Below the pieces are notes generated by a model. That model was not told the DNA's origin. It worked only from the letters and a program-made list of their open reading frames with translations, and searched no databases. The translations under genes and the position numbers were made by a program. Source: Euryarchaeota archaeon UBA552 (lineage in GTDB: Archaea; Thermoplasmatota; Poseidoniia; Poseidoniales; Thalassarchaeaceae). Taken from it: DNA of 64,000 nucleotides. Positions 1 through 9,050 of this stretch are shown piece after piece. Each line of letters begins with the position of its first letter. The first letter of the stretch is position 1. Location: positions 42,496 through 106,495 of the forward strand of contig DAMH01000002.1 in the NCBI GenBank assembly GCA_002499585.1, given 5' to 3'.

Positions 1-1433
1 GTCACTAACATCAGTGACCTATCTACAAGCTCTGCAATCCTGTCTTTATTCGCGGATAGTCCCGCAACGCACCTGATAGCAAATGAATTACAAGAGTCCG
101 TCAGCAATTTGCATGAGTGCAGCACATTGTGAATAATCATGGGCTTGTAGACGTTTAGTTCGAAGTTTCCCTGACTGGAACCGATGGTAACTGCGGTGTG
201 ATTCCCTATAACCTGGCAAGCAACCATCGTCACCGCCTCTGCTTGTGTTGGGTTTACCTTACCGGGCATAATGCTCGATCCTGGCTCGTTTTCCGGTAAT
301 GACAATTCTCCCAGACCTGACCTCGGACCAGACCCCATCCATCTAATATCATTGGCTATTTTCATCATGCTCGTAGCCAGCCCGTTCATGGAACTAGATG
401 CTTCAAGCAAGGCGTCATGCGAAGCAAGTGCGGAAAATTTGTTGTTTGCTGAATGAAAATTTAAACCGGTTTTCTCAGCGATTCTATCACAAACTAATTC
501 GGAAAAGTTGCTTTTTGCATTGAGTCCAGTTCCAACCGCAGTTCCGCCAATAGCTAATGCAAGCAGCGCATCCTTCGACCTCTCGATCCTGTCTAAATCA
601 GAGTCAAGCATTGCTACATAGCCCGAGAATTCTTGTCCCAGAGTGAGAGGAACTGCGTCCATAAGGTGTGTTCTACCTATCTTGACGATTTCGTCGAATT
701 CAAGCTCCTTCTTCTCCAACTCATTTCTAAGAAACTTTACGGCTGGCAACAAGCAATGTTCTATCTCTTCGGCTGCAGCAATGTGCATAGCAGTAGGAAA
801 CGTATCATTGCTGGATTGAGATCGATTCACATCATCGTTGGGGTGAACAGGATCCTTGCTACCCAGTTCCCCCCCTACAAGTTCTATTGAACGATTAGCA
901 ATTACCTCATTTACATTCATGTTGGTTTGGGTTCCAGACCCTGTTTGCCATATCCTTAGTGGGAAGTGAGGGTCCAAGGCACCAGAAATTACCTCTTCGC
1001 AAGCCCGGGATATCAATTCCCCGACTTCTTCATTCATGTCACCGAGCTTGACATTGATCTCTGCAGTTGATTGTTTGAGTATGCCGAAGGCTCTGATGAC
1101 TGATCGCGGGATTCTATCCTCTCCGATGTTAAAATTCTTCATTGATCTGGCAGTTTGTGCTCCATAATAGGCTTTTATTGGAACCTCCACTGTGCCAATC
1201 GAATCCACCTCAACCCTGGTATCTCCCTGAGGATCAGTGACAACTGGTGTCGGTGATGATGAGATTGGAGCGGGAGGTTTGGGGGCGACTAGACCTTCTT
1301 CGATCAATCTTGATATAACGGCAGATCTCCCTTTTGTTCGTCCCTTGCCCACTTTCCGATCAAGTTTCAATGCAAGCTTTTCAGGTATACTTATGCTTAT
1401 GATTCGCCTATCGCCGGCGCGGTGCTTAGCCAT
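1..1433 (-). CDS. fumC: Class II fumarate hydratase with N-terminal ribbon-helix-helix-like extension (C-terminus cut by window edge)
   Basis: Interconverts fumarate and malate in the TCA cycle. The frame is open from ATG at 1433 to the window start (477 codons); an in-frame TAG lies two codons upstream, so this is the first possible ATG. Residues about 75 onward are class II fumarase: YGAQTARS, the [12 protein letters not shown] segment, [12 protein letters not shown], and the signature [13 protein letters not shown] near residue 385. TQAEAVTMV after the signature is the fumarase rather than the aspartase pattern. Residues 11-48 precede the core and look like a CopG/Arc-type ribbon-helix-helix motif (strand [11 protein letters not shown], then two helices), joined by a Pro/Ser linker at 50-70. 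Fumarases of this class normally lack such an extension. The fumarase call is firm; DNA binding by the extension is inferred from pattern only. Confidence 0.93.
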   Translation of the reverse strand, partial: MAKHRAGDRRIISISIPEKLALKLDRKVGKGRTKGRSAVISRLIEEGLVAPKPPAPISSSPTPVVTDPQGDTRVEVDSIGTVEVPIKAYYGAQTARSMKNFNIGEDRIPRSVIRAFGILKQSTAEINVKLGDMNEEVGELISRACEEVISGALDPHFPLRIWQTGSGTQTNMNVNEVIANRSIELVGGELGSKDPVHPNDDVNRSQSSNDTFPTAMHIAAAEEIEHCLLPAVKFLRNELEKKELEFDEIVKIGRTHLMDAVPLTLGQEFSGYVAMLDSDLDRIERSKDALLALAIGGTAVGTGLNAKSNFSELVCDRIAEKTGLNFHSANNKFSALASHDALLEASSSMNGLATSMMKIANDIRWMGSGPRSGLGELSLPENEPGSSIMPGKVNPTQAEAVTMVACQVIGNHTAVTIGSSQGNFELNVYKPMIIHNVLHSCKLLTDSCNSFAIRCVAGLSANKDRIAELVDRSLMLV

Positions 1434-1494
1434 GGACTATACAGGTTGAAATAAGTTAATAAATAATTATAGAAGGCAAACTTGGATTTAAAGA

Positions 1495-2013
1495 TCACAG
1501 GTTCTCAACTTTAATTTCAATCATCTTCACTGGCTCTGTGAGTTGGCCCGAGCGACTACCAACAGACTCGATAGCACTTACTACGTCCATACCCTCCAGA
1601 ACCTTTCCGAAGACTGGATGCTGGGAGGGACTAGTTGAGTCAAACCAGTCTAGGAAGTTATTGTGTACGGTGTTGACAAAAAACTGGCAGCCGCCGGAAT
1701 TGGGCCTGCCTGTGTTAGCCATGGATAGGGTACCAACATCATTAGAAAATTTAGCATTCTGAAGGAACTCATCGGATATGGTCCCGTACGGGGAACTTCC
1801 ACGTCCGGCCATTCGACTATTGGGGTCTTTTGAATGAGGGCACCCAAACTGAAGCATGAATCCGGGGATTACCCTGTGGAAATGCAACCCGTCGTAGAAA
1901 CCCTCGCTCGCCAACCTAAGAAAATTAGCTGCAGTCAACGGCATCTCTTCCCTGAATATTTCAGCTTTGAAGATTCCTTTTGATGTATTGAAGACGGCGA
2001 CTGGGTTGGCCAT
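1495..2013 (-). CDS. Cyclophilin-type peptidyl-prolyl cis-trans isomerase
   Basis: Catalyses cis-trans isomerisation of prolyl bonds and assists folding, probably in the cytoplasm since no signal peptide is visible. The 172-residue product has the cyclophilin core: [13 protein letters not shown] with the catalytic Arg, the later [15 protein letters not shown] block, and [15 protein letters not shown] chose ATG 2013 ([10 protein letters not shown]), which starts right at the first beta strand; the longer frame to 2082 would run 32 bases into the upstream gene. Cyclophilins are common in bacteria and eukaryotes and patchy in archaea, so old transfer is possible. It is the last gene of a minus-strand set pyrE, CsaA-like, cyclophilin, which suggests cotranscription. 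Confidence 0.93.
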   Translation of the reverse strand: MANPVAVFNTSKGIFKAEIFREEMPLTAANFLRLASEGFYDGLHFHRVIPGFMLQFGCPHSKDPNSRMAGRGSSPYGTISDEFLQNAKFSNDVGTLSMANTGRPNSGGCQFFVNTVHNNFLDWFDSTSPSQHPVFGKVLEGMDVVSAIESVGSRSGQLTEPVKMIEIKVENL

Positions 2014-2050
2014 AGTGCTAGGGAAGAGCCCATACTCAAGAGTCTGGCGG

Positions 2051-2446
2051 TCATGCGACCATAGAACCCAGAGGGACATCATCAGATACTTCTAGAAGTT
2101 TGACACGCCCATCAGGAAGGAGAGCCCCGAGGATGAGAAATTCAGAGACAAAACCTCCTGGCAGAACCCTATGGCCTATGTTGATAGCACCCACTACTCT
2201 CCTTCCATCAAGATCCTCAATTGAGTAATTTGTTATTTGTGCTGATGTTCGCAGTATCCCCACGGGGCCGAAATCAACTTCAATTTTGTAAGAAGCCTTC
2301 TTCATCTCTGGATAATGATGGGTCGAAATGATTCTGCCCACTCTTAGATCATTTGAGAAATAACCTTCTGGGCCCACGTTGGGTTTCCTGATCAACTTGG
2401 AAGCCTCATACGGCAAGTCAACATCATCGATCACATGACTTGACAT
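2051..2446 (-). CDS. CsaA-like tRNA-binding-domain protein
   Basis: A stand-alone OB-fold tRNA-binding domain of 131 residues, related to bacterial CsaA and to the C-terminal dimerisation domain of methionyl-tRNA synthetase. Diagnostic stretches are [37 protein letters not shown], and [12 protein letters not shown]. Family members bind tRNA or act as export-related chaperones; which applies here cannot be read from the sequence. The ATG at 2446 follows directly on the TGA of pyrE (TGA-ATG with no spacer), so the two are almost certainly translated from one message. Confidence 0.85.
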   Translation of the reverse strand: MSSHVIDDVDLPYEASKLIRKPNVGPEGYFSNDLRVGRIISTHHYPEMKKASYKIEVDFGPVGILRTSAQITNYSIEDLDGRRVVGAINIGHRVLPGGFVSEFLILGALLPDGRVKLLEVSDDVPLGSMVA

Positions 2447-3031
2447 TCATCCACCCGTAATGTCGCTCTTCTTGAACAGGGGTATGAGCGGTATCCCCCT
2501 TTTTTCAAATGCTTCAACGCCCCCCTCTTCCCTGTCAAGGATTGTAATGCAGGCCGTGACGATGCATCCCATCTCTTCCAGTAAATCTGCACACGAAATC
2601 GCAGATCCGCCCGTCGTTGTAACATCCTCAAGAAGTACGATCCTGTCCCCACTTGAGATGGTCGAACCCTCAACCCCAGGGGGATTCCCGGTCTTTCTAC
2701 CACCGCGACCCTTTGGTTCTTTTCGGACGATGAATCCCCTTAAGTCGCTTCCTTTCCCTGACTTCGCAATAACTATTCCTGTCAGGGGAACTGCTCCCAA
2801 TTCAAGCCCTCCAATTGCATCCACTCCACCTGTGTCTTCTATGATTTGATGTATCAGCACACCGAGAATGTGAGCGCATTCAGGATTCATCATCACAGGC
2901 TTCATATCGAAGAAATGTGGACTCAGACGACCACTCGCGAGTGTGAAGGGCTCATCCGGAGAATGTAGGTACGCCAACTCTCTGATTAGACGTCTCATCC
3001 GATCCCTGTTTTGTTCCAACTCATGCACCAT
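2447..3031 (-). CDS. pyrE: Orotate phosphoribosyltransferase
   Basis: Transfers phosphoribose from PRPP to orotate giving OMP, the fifth step of UMP synthesis. The 194-residue protein has the family's N-terminal FTLASGRLSPHFFDMKPV (substrate recognition), the GGLELGAVPL segment, and the PRPP-binding loop VLLEDVTTTGGSAI. Length fits stand-alone OPRT; there is no fused OMP decarboxylase. It is the first gene of a minus-strand group with the CsaA-like gene and cyclophilin, and is divergent from polC; a TATA-like CTTTATATC lies about 41 bases upstream of the start. Confidence 0.95.
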   Translation of the reverse strand: MVHELEQNRDRMRRLIRELAYLHSPDEPFTLASGRLSPHFFDMKPVMMNPECAHILGVLIHQIIEDTGGVDAIGGLELGAVPLTGIVIAKSGKGSDLRGFIVRKEPKGRGGRKTGNPPGVEGSTISSGDRIVLLEDVTTTGGSAISCADLLEEMGCIVTACITILDREEGGVEAFEKRGIPLIPLFKKSDITGG

Positions 3032-3071
3032 TGTTAATCAACCAAAGGACACAATCAATGAACATTGGCAA

Positions 3072-3103
3072 GATATAAAGCAAAATATTACGAATGTTAT
3101 AAT
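3072..3103. promoter_or_regulatory. Divergent TATA-like elements between pyrE and polC
   Basis: The 113-base gap between the two divergent starts holds two AT-rich elements. CTTTATATC on the minus strand (3072-3080) lies about 41 bases before the pyrE ATG, and TTATAAT on the plus strand (3097-3103) lies about 42 bases before the polC ATG at 3145. Both positions would give short leaders if transcription starts about 25 bases downstream, as usual for archaeal promoters. This rests on sequence pattern only. Confidence 0.45.
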
Positions 3104-3144
3104 GCCGTCGAGTCCGTTTACCTAATACACCAACGTTGATTTCC

Positions 3145-6100
3145 ATGACTGACACAATTTATCTGCCGAAAGATTTTGAATATCTCTCGTCGGAGTATGA
3201 ATCATATCTAGAAATGATGGAATCTGAGACAGACAGGGTATACGAAATAGCAAAGACCGCACGGTCCAAGGGATTGGATTTCAAAACGGAAGTCGAGATC
3301 CCGAGAGCAAAGGATTTGGCGAGCAGGACCGTTCGTCTTCTTGACACATACCTGAGGCCCGATCAAGATAGCAGCCCAATTCAGATTGAGGACAGATTAA
3401 GGGATCTGCTCGACACAATTGACAGGGAATCGGCATCGATTACAATAGCCAGAGAATCTGCCAAAATGATGCACGAATTGACCGGAGACCTCCAAAAATC
3501 AATGGATACTGGATTGAGGGTCGGCCTTGCAGTTTTGACAGAAGCCGTTCTGGTTGCTCCTTTGGAGGGTATAGGAGAAGTAAGAATACTGAGTAATCAT
3601 GGCGACGGATCTTCATTCCTGTCCATTGATTTCTGTGGACCTATCAGGGCTGCAGGAGGCACAGCCCAGGCGATGGGTGTTTTGATTGGGGACATAATAA
3701 GAAGAGAACTTGGAATAGATAGGTACCGTCCCAGTGAGGGTGAAGTAGAACGAGTAAAAGAGGAATTCGGATTGTATCGAGGGGGCTTACAGTACAAACC
3801 TCCACCAGAAGAAGTCGATATGATAGTCCGGGCTTGTCCTGTGATGGTGAACGGTGAGGGAACTGAAAGAATCGAGGTGGCCGGATATCGAGAGGTCCCC
3901 AACATACAGGGATCCCGAATTCGCCAAGGTGTCCTTTTAGTCATCGCAGAGGGGCTGTGTCTAAAAGCCCCAAAAATAAAAAAACACACTGATAGATTGG
4001 GAGTTGAGGGCTGGGATTTCATAGATAAGATCGCTTCTAAGGGTAAAGAGAATCAGAAAGCAGAATCTGAATTCGATTATAGACAACTAAAACCCGATGA
4101 AAGATATATGGACGATATAATTGCAGGGAGGCCAGTATTTGGCGAACCCTCCAAACCCGGGGCTTTCAGGTTACGATACGGACGTAGTCGCACAACAGGC
4201 CTAGCCGCCGCAGGATTGAATCCCATAACTATGCATGCTCTGGGAGGATTCCTTTCAGTAGGGACTCAAATGAAAATTGAAAGACCAGGCAAGGCTTGTG
4301 CTGTGACTCCAACATCTGGAATAGATGGGCCCATGGTACTCTTGGAGGATAAATCATTTGTCAAAATTCAGACTCAGGAGCAATGGAGCCAACTCAAAGA
4401 TAGAATTGCAGTTATTTGGGACGCCGGTGAGATTCTTATCGGGTATGGAGAGTTTCTCGAGAATAACAAGAGCCTTGTTCCCTCAGGGTACAACAAAGAT
4501 TGGTGGGCAAGTGAATTGGCATCTAAGATCGACATGCCAAGTAAATTAGAAAGATTCCTCTCAATAATAGATCAAGATAGTTCTGACTTCCCACGAGGAC
4601 TTCCGTTCAACGGGGCTGTAATGCGGGGTGGAGAACAAAAACGTGATCGAGAAAGAAGGAAAAGGGAATGGAATCGTAAGTTGAAACAATTAGATCTATC
4701 ATGGGAGCAAGTCAAATCGATCTCCAGAGATTTCGGAACGGCTATACCCCCGCCATGGAATTTATGGTGGTCAGATTTGCCTGTTGCCCTGATACCCGCG
4801 TTCGCAGAGACAGTGAAACATTCAACCGTTACTAACGAAAACTTACTCATCCCAATTAGCCGAGAAACAGTAAAGATTCAAGGTCTGAACAGTCACCAAG
4901 AGATTCTTTTAGAGAAATACGGGCTAGAGAGATTTGCACTCATGTCTTTGGGTGTAGAGCACAGAATAGAAGGAAATGACCTTGTGGTTGAAACTTGCTG
5001 GGAACCCATAGCTGAAATTTTTTCCAAAGGAGAAAACCAGCAGAATGAAGTAGACATAATACAGATATCGATGGATAGAATCCAACAACTCGATTCAGCC
5101 AAGCTATTAGTTGAAGAAGAAGAGAAGAGAGTTGGGGAATTGGAAACTCTGAAGACCCAAAAGAGAATCAGAGCAGAAACTGAAGCTAGACAGAGAAACC
5201 TTGGTGTGGAGGAAACAGAAGCCATTGGGAACGCAGCGGCTTCTGAAATTTTAGATCCCGGGCCACCGAATCAAAGCGAATTGAATCAAGCACTCATTAC
5301 ACTAGATGACGACCTCGTCGAAAATTCATTGTGGGTAGTCAGGAAAATATCCAGCTTCAGATGGGAGGACTCAATCCCCACAAGAATCGGGGCTAGGATG
5401 GGCCGTCCGGAGAAGGCGCAGAGAAGGGAAATGAAGCAATTCACCCACGCCTTGTACCCCATAGGAAATAACGGTGGCCCTCAAAGATTGTTGGATGAAA
5501 TAGGCAAGGGCGCACTGAGCGTCGATGTGAGCATCAGAAGATGCACTGTTTGTGGTAGAGACACTCATGAAATACAATGCCGTCATGATCACGGTGACGG
5601 AGCCGGTCCGTGTAACGGGAGGACGGAAGTCAGAAGGCGTAGGGACACCGAGCGTAGATTAGGTGAAAAGCGTAATATCCAATTCACAAACCTACTCGAA
5701 TCTGCAAGGAAGAAACTTAATTTGAATTCCCTGCCTAAACCGATAAAGGCTACCAGACAGCTAGAATCTAGATTACAAACTCCCGAACCATTGGAAAAGG
5801 GAATATTGAGAGCATTACACGACGTCTCAGTAAACAAAGACGGGACGTCAAGATTCGACATGATCGATGTCCCCGTGACTCACTTTCGCCCCAGTGAAAT
5901 TGGAACTCCTTGGCAAAAACTGGTGCAACTGGGATACAAACTAGACATGGATGGTAACAAATTGGTATCGGATGAGCAGATACTTGAGATATTCCCCCAG
6001 GATATAATTCTGTCATCCAACGCTGAATCACACCTATCCAGGACTTGCAGATTCGTAGACGATGAACTCACCAAAATATACGGGATGGATAAGTTCTACA

Positions 6101-7068
6101 ATTACCAGTCAAAAGGAGACTTGGTTGGGCACCTTGGCATAGGCCTCGCCCCACACACTTCCGGTGGAGTGCTATGTAGAATAATTGGCTGGAGCGACGC
6201 ATCAGCAGGGTATGCACATCCATTATTTCACGCGGCAAAAAGGCGTAATTGTGATGGCGACGAAGACTGTGTTATGTTACTCCTTGAGGGGCTGCTCAAC
6301 TTTTCAAAGGACATACTTCCCTCAAACAGGGGCGGTCAGATGGATGCCCCGCTGGTCCTCACAACTCGATTGTTACCAAGCCAAATTGACAAGGAGGCTC
6401 TGAATGTTGATTGTTCGTGGGTCTATCCGCCCGAGTTCTATGCTGCAACTCTAACACAACCCCATCCATCCGAGGTTAAACATATGCTGGACATAGTGGA
6501 AAATCGAATCGGAGGCACCGGGGACGTCAGGGGATATGGTTGGACTCATGATTCAGCTGGCCTTTCATCTGGTCCCTCCAACTCTCAGTACAAACTCCTC
6601 CCTTCGATGGAAAAAAAGATGGATGCCCAGCTTTCACTTGCATCTAAACTTCGTGCAGTCTCAGTGGAGAGAGTCGCAAAACAAGTCATTGAATCTCATT
6701 TTCTGAGAGATATTAGGGGAAACCTAGTCGCATTCACGAGACAGAAGATCCGTTGCACCAAGTGCAACGCCTCTTATCGAAGAATCCCTCTTGGCGGTTC
6801 GTGCATCGCCAAGGTGGCTAAAAATGATCTTTATCAGCGATTGGGAAGTGTTACAGATTCAGACAATCGTCTCTTCTGCGGCGGAAACCTGACACTCACG
6901 GTTTCACCGGGTGCCGTAACCAAGTACATTGGTGTCACTAACAGGGTGATGGACAAATACGGTATCGATTTGTATACTAGACAGCGAGTTGAGTGGATGC
7001 AGGATAGTGTGGATTCACTGCTCAACAATGACAAGGTGACAGTAATGACCCTGAGCGATTTCATTTGA
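3145..7068 (+). CDS. polC: DNA polymerase II (PolD) large subunit DP2
   Basis: Catalytic subunit of archaeal family D replicative polymerase, acting with the small subunit DP1 (not in this window). I used ATG 3145 (MTDTIYLPKDFEYL, 1307 residues); a TTG three codons upstream is less likely. Visible hallmarks are GGTAQAMGVLIGDIIRRELG near residue 170, a zinc module with CTVC and further Cys/His near residue 800, the double-psi barrel active site RNCDGDED with Asp pair about D1037/D1039, and a second zinc module (CTKC about 1203, CGG about 1245). The length matches intein-free DP2 proteins; this gene is intein-rich in some archaea, and none is present here. The 3' end overlaps the convergent mptE by 8 bases. 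Confidence 0.98.
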   Translation: MTDTIYLPKDFEYLSSEYESYLEMMESETDRVYEIAKTARSKGLDFKTEVEIPRAKDLASRTVRLLDTYLRPDQDSSPIQIEDRLRDLLDTIDRESASITIARESAKMMHELTGDLQKSMDTGLRVGLAVLTEAVLVAPLEGIGEVRILSNHGDGSSFLSIDFCGPIRAAGGTAQAMGVLIGDIIRRELGIDRYRPSEGEVERVKEEFGLYRGGLQYKPPPEEVDMIVRACPVMVNGEGTERIEVAGYREVPNIQGSRIRQGVLLVIAEGLCLKAPKIKKHTDRLGVEGWDFIDKIASKGKENQKAESEFDYRQLKPDERYMDDIIAGRPVFGEPSKPGAFRLRYGRSRTTGLAAAGLNPITMHALGGFLSVGTQMKIERPGKACAVTPTSGIDGPMVLLEDKSFVKIQTQEQWSQLKDRIAVIWDAGEILIGYGEFLENNKSLVPSGYNKDWWASELASKIDMPSKLERFLSIIDQDSSDFPRGLPFNGAVMRGGEQKRDRERRKREWNRKLKQLDLSWEQVKSISRDFGTAIPPPWNLWWSDLPVALIPAFAETVKHSTVTNENLLIPISRETVKIQGLNSHQEILLEKYGLERFALMSLGVEHRIEGNDLVVETCWEPIAEIFSKGENQQNEVDIIQISMDRIQQLDSAKLLVEEEEKRVGELETLKTQKRIRAETEARQRNLGVEETEAIGNAAASEILDPGPPNQSELNQALITLDDDLVENSLWVVRKISSFRWEDSIPTRIGARMGRPEKAQRREMKQFTHALYPIGNNGGPQRLLDEIGKGALSVDVSIRRCTVCGRDTHEIQCRHDHGDGAGPCNGRTEVRRRRDTERRLGEKRNIQFTNLLESARKKLNLNSLPKPIKATRQLESRLQTPEPLEKGILRALHDVSVNKDGTSRFDMIDVPVTHFRPSEIGTPWQKLVQLGYKLDMDGNKLVSDEQILEIFPQDIILSSNAESHLSRTCRFVDDELTKIYGMDKFYNYQSKGDLVGHLGIGLAPHTSGGVLCRIIGWSDASAGYAHPLFHAAKRRNCDGDEDCVMLLLEGLLNFSKDILPSNRGGQMDAPLVLTTRLLPSQIDKEALNVDCSWVYPPEFYAATLTQPHPSEVKHMLDIVENRIGGTGDVRGYGWTHDSAGLSSGPSNSQYKLLPSMEKKMDAQLSLASKLRAVSVERVAKQVIESHFLRDIRGNLVAFTRQKIRCTKCNASYRRIPLGGSCIAKVAKNDLYQRLGSVTDSDNRLFCGGNLTLTVSPGAVTKYIGVTNRVMDKYGIDLYTRQRVEWMQDSVDSLLNNDKVTVMTLSDFI

Positions 7069-7792
7069 TGTCATCAAAGCCTATTTTGTTTAGTATTCTT
7101 TTCATCCACTTTAGCTTCTCGAACTTTCTAATCGGGTCAGTTGCACCTGAGAAGCGACCGATTTCATCAGACCTAGTCCCAACTAACACAATCCTGTCGA
7201 ATTTAACTCCCATCGAAAGTGCGATACAGACAGCTCGGTCTCCGTCCGTAAAACCCCCGGGATTCCTCATTCCTTTGATGTGATACGGAGTCTGATGGGT
7301 CAAAGATACATTTTGTTCGCCCATAATTCTGATCAAGGCTTCCAATTCCTTTCTGTTATCTCCATGAGCGTGGATGATTAGGGGGATGCCTCTCTTGACA
7401 GCATCGATCAAACCTTGACCTCCGTCCCCGTCGGTCACAACCCCCACTGTTAGGTCCCATGCAAGGTCTGGGCGCCTGATATGAGAGAAAACCCCACCAG
7501 ATCCGTCAGCAATTAGAAACTTGCACCCATTCGCCATGGCATCTTCTATTTCCGATGCCTGTGCAGCCGCTCCGACAATAACGACATTACCAGACCAAGA
7601 CAGTAATTCAGACTTCACAAGAGGCCAAGCCGCATCGAATTGACCTTCTTCGCCTTCAACGAAACTATCGCTTATCAGGCTGTTGACCAACCATTTGGCG
7701 TTTGCGTAGTCATCCTCAAGATCCCATTGGAATTCAGATCTTACTTCATCTTGAACCTGCAGTAAATAGTCTTGCAAGTCGTGCCTGTTCAT
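7061..7792 (-). CDS. mptE: 6-hydroxymethyl-7,8-dihydropterin pyrophosphokinase, MptE type
   Basis: Transfers pyrophosphate from ATP to 6-hydroxymethyl-7,8-dihydropterin, a step toward folate or methanopterin cofactors. The 243-residue protein shows the DUF115/MptE pattern: GNVVIVGAAAQ, a DGSGG segment, VVTDGDGG, IIHAHGDNRKELE, GGFTDGDRAVCIAL and a C-terminal K..KL.W segment. I prefer ATG 7792 (MNRHDLQDYL) over GTG 7801. With pabC and pabBA at 60 kb it suggests a folate-type pterin pathway in this organism. It is convergent with polC (8-base overlap) and divergent from priL with a very short gap. Confidence 0.88.
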   Translation of the reverse strand: MNRHDLQDYLLQVQDEVRSEFQWDLEDDYANAKWLVNSLISDSFVEGEEGQFDAAWPLVKSELLSWSGNVVIVGAAAQASEIEDAMANGCKFLIADGSGGVFSHIRRPDLAWDLTVGVVTDGDGGQGLIDAVKRGIPLIIHAHGDNRKELEALIRIMGEQNVSLTHQTPYHIKGMRNPGGFTDGDRAVCIALSMGVKFDRIVLVGTRSDEIGRFSGATDPIRKFEKLKWMKRILNKIGFDDIK

Positions 7793-7815
7793 GCTATCCA
7801 CACAATGGCGCCATC

Positions 7816-8982
7816 ATGAGCATTCAAGAACCCTGTCGGGCTTCCACGTGTCCCATGCCCATGCCGACCTCGCCGCCCTCACTCACCAACCCGAGTGTTC
7901 TGGCAAGGTACCCATTCCTACCTCAGGCAAGATCACACATGAGGAGCCTATTCGAGGAGAACGCTATTGACATAGACTCCATTATTGATCAGGGGTGGCT
8001 AGAGGAAGCTAGATCCTTAGGCCGGTTGAGGCTTGTGGAGTCCATCATGCACAAATCCGATGCAGACCCAGTATCATCTGTCGACCTTGCCGACGAAGGC
8101 TCCAGGCTGTTCTCCGTTGCGGCGTATCAATATGCATTCATGGTGGTATGTGCATCATTCGATGAGAGGCTAGTCTCTAGGTGGGCAGAGGGCGAATCAA
8201 GTCTCGCAGATAGAAACCTCGGCCTGGATTCTGAGTTTTTTGAAGCTATTGTCAAAACATACATTTCGTCTATGAAAACCGAATTAAAAAACGGACAGGA
8301 GGTCCATTCAGTCCCGATTTCTGATTTTTTAGAACTATGCCCAAAGATTTCAGGATCATACTGGCGACTTGTCAACAGACCGGTGAAAAATGGATGGGTC
8401 GCCCTGGAGCCGGCATCAGGAGAGACCAGTGCCCAGCGAGTTGCGAGATTGGTGAAAGAAAGAGTACGGGAGGAGTTAATCTCGAGAAGTCGCGAAAATA
8501 TGACAAAGATGTCAGAGAAGTTGGCAGACAGATTGGGCGATGAAGTCACAAGGGTGACTGAACTTCTTGGTTCGCAGATCAGGTCGGAAGTACCCATTTC
8601 AGCCGCAGTACGTGATGATTGGCCACCCTGTTATTCAATTTCGATTGAAGAATTGGCTTCCGGTGTCAACGTCAACCATGTCGGTCGAGTCTTCGTCGCA
8701 GCTATGGGAAAAAGCATGGGCCTCCCACTTGAAATGACTTGCTCTTTTTTTGAGGGAGCCCCTGATTACGACCCCCAGACTACTTCGTATCAGGTTAGCC
8801 ATGTCTATGAAAGGGAGTATACCCCACACGGGTGTGGAGCGCTGAAAGCTGCAGCAAGGTGCCCTGTTGGCCCGGGCGACGATCGACTATGTGATCAGGA
8901 GTGGTTAACCCATCCACTGAAGTACCTTCGAGCAAAACAGAGAACAAGGGCCAAATTGGAAGCAGGCCTACAGTCGGAGTAA
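7816..8982 (+). CDS. priL: DNA primase large subunit PriL
   Basis: Regulatory, Fe-S cluster-containing subunit of the archaeal/eukaryotic type primase, partner of PriS (not seen here). The N-terminal half carries ARYPFLPQARSHMRSLFEE, as in archaeal PriL. The C-terminal domain has the four cluster cysteines in the expected order: Cys272 in PPCYS, Cys340 in HGCGALK, Cys349 in ARCPVG and Cys359 in RLCDQEW. ATG 7816 gives 388 residues; ATG 7855 or 7861 are possible and would leave more room for promoters between priL and the divergent mptE. A run of codons open upstream of 7816 lies inside mptE and is not needed for the fold. Confidence 0.9.
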   Translation: MSIQEPCRASTCPMPMPTSPPSLTNPSVLARYPFLPQARSHMRSLFEENAIDIDSIIDQGWLEEARSLGRLRLVESIMHKSDADPVSSVDLADEGSRLFSVAAYQYAFMVVCASFDERLVSRWAEGESSLADRNLGLDSEFFEAIVKTYISSMKTELKNGQEVHSVPISDFLELCPKISGSYWRLVNRPVKNGWVALEPASGETSAQRVARLVKERVREELISRSRENMTKMSEKLADRLGDEVTRVTELLGSQIRSEVPISAAVRDDWPPCYSISIEELASGVNVNHVGRVFVAAMGKSMGLPLEMTCSFFEGAPDYDPQTTSYQVSHVYEREYTPHGCGALKAAARCPVGPGDDRLCDQEWLTHPLKYLRAKQRTRAKLEAGLQSE

Positions 8983-9050
8983 CCCTCGCTACTCAAACGC
9001 ACGTGCAAACAATTCAAATCTCCAACCGTTCCTGCCTATATTGAGCCACT

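Noticed and set aside
1..1433. Frameshift or assembly error joining an RHH regulator to fumarase
   Set aside because: I translated the minus strand codon by codon from 1433 to the window edge and found no stop or phase change, so the junction is an ordinary in-frame fusion.
3145..7068. Intein in the DP2 gene
   Set aside because: The length and uninterrupted active-site and zinc segments match intein-free DP2; no Hint-domain Cys/His-Asn pattern is seen.
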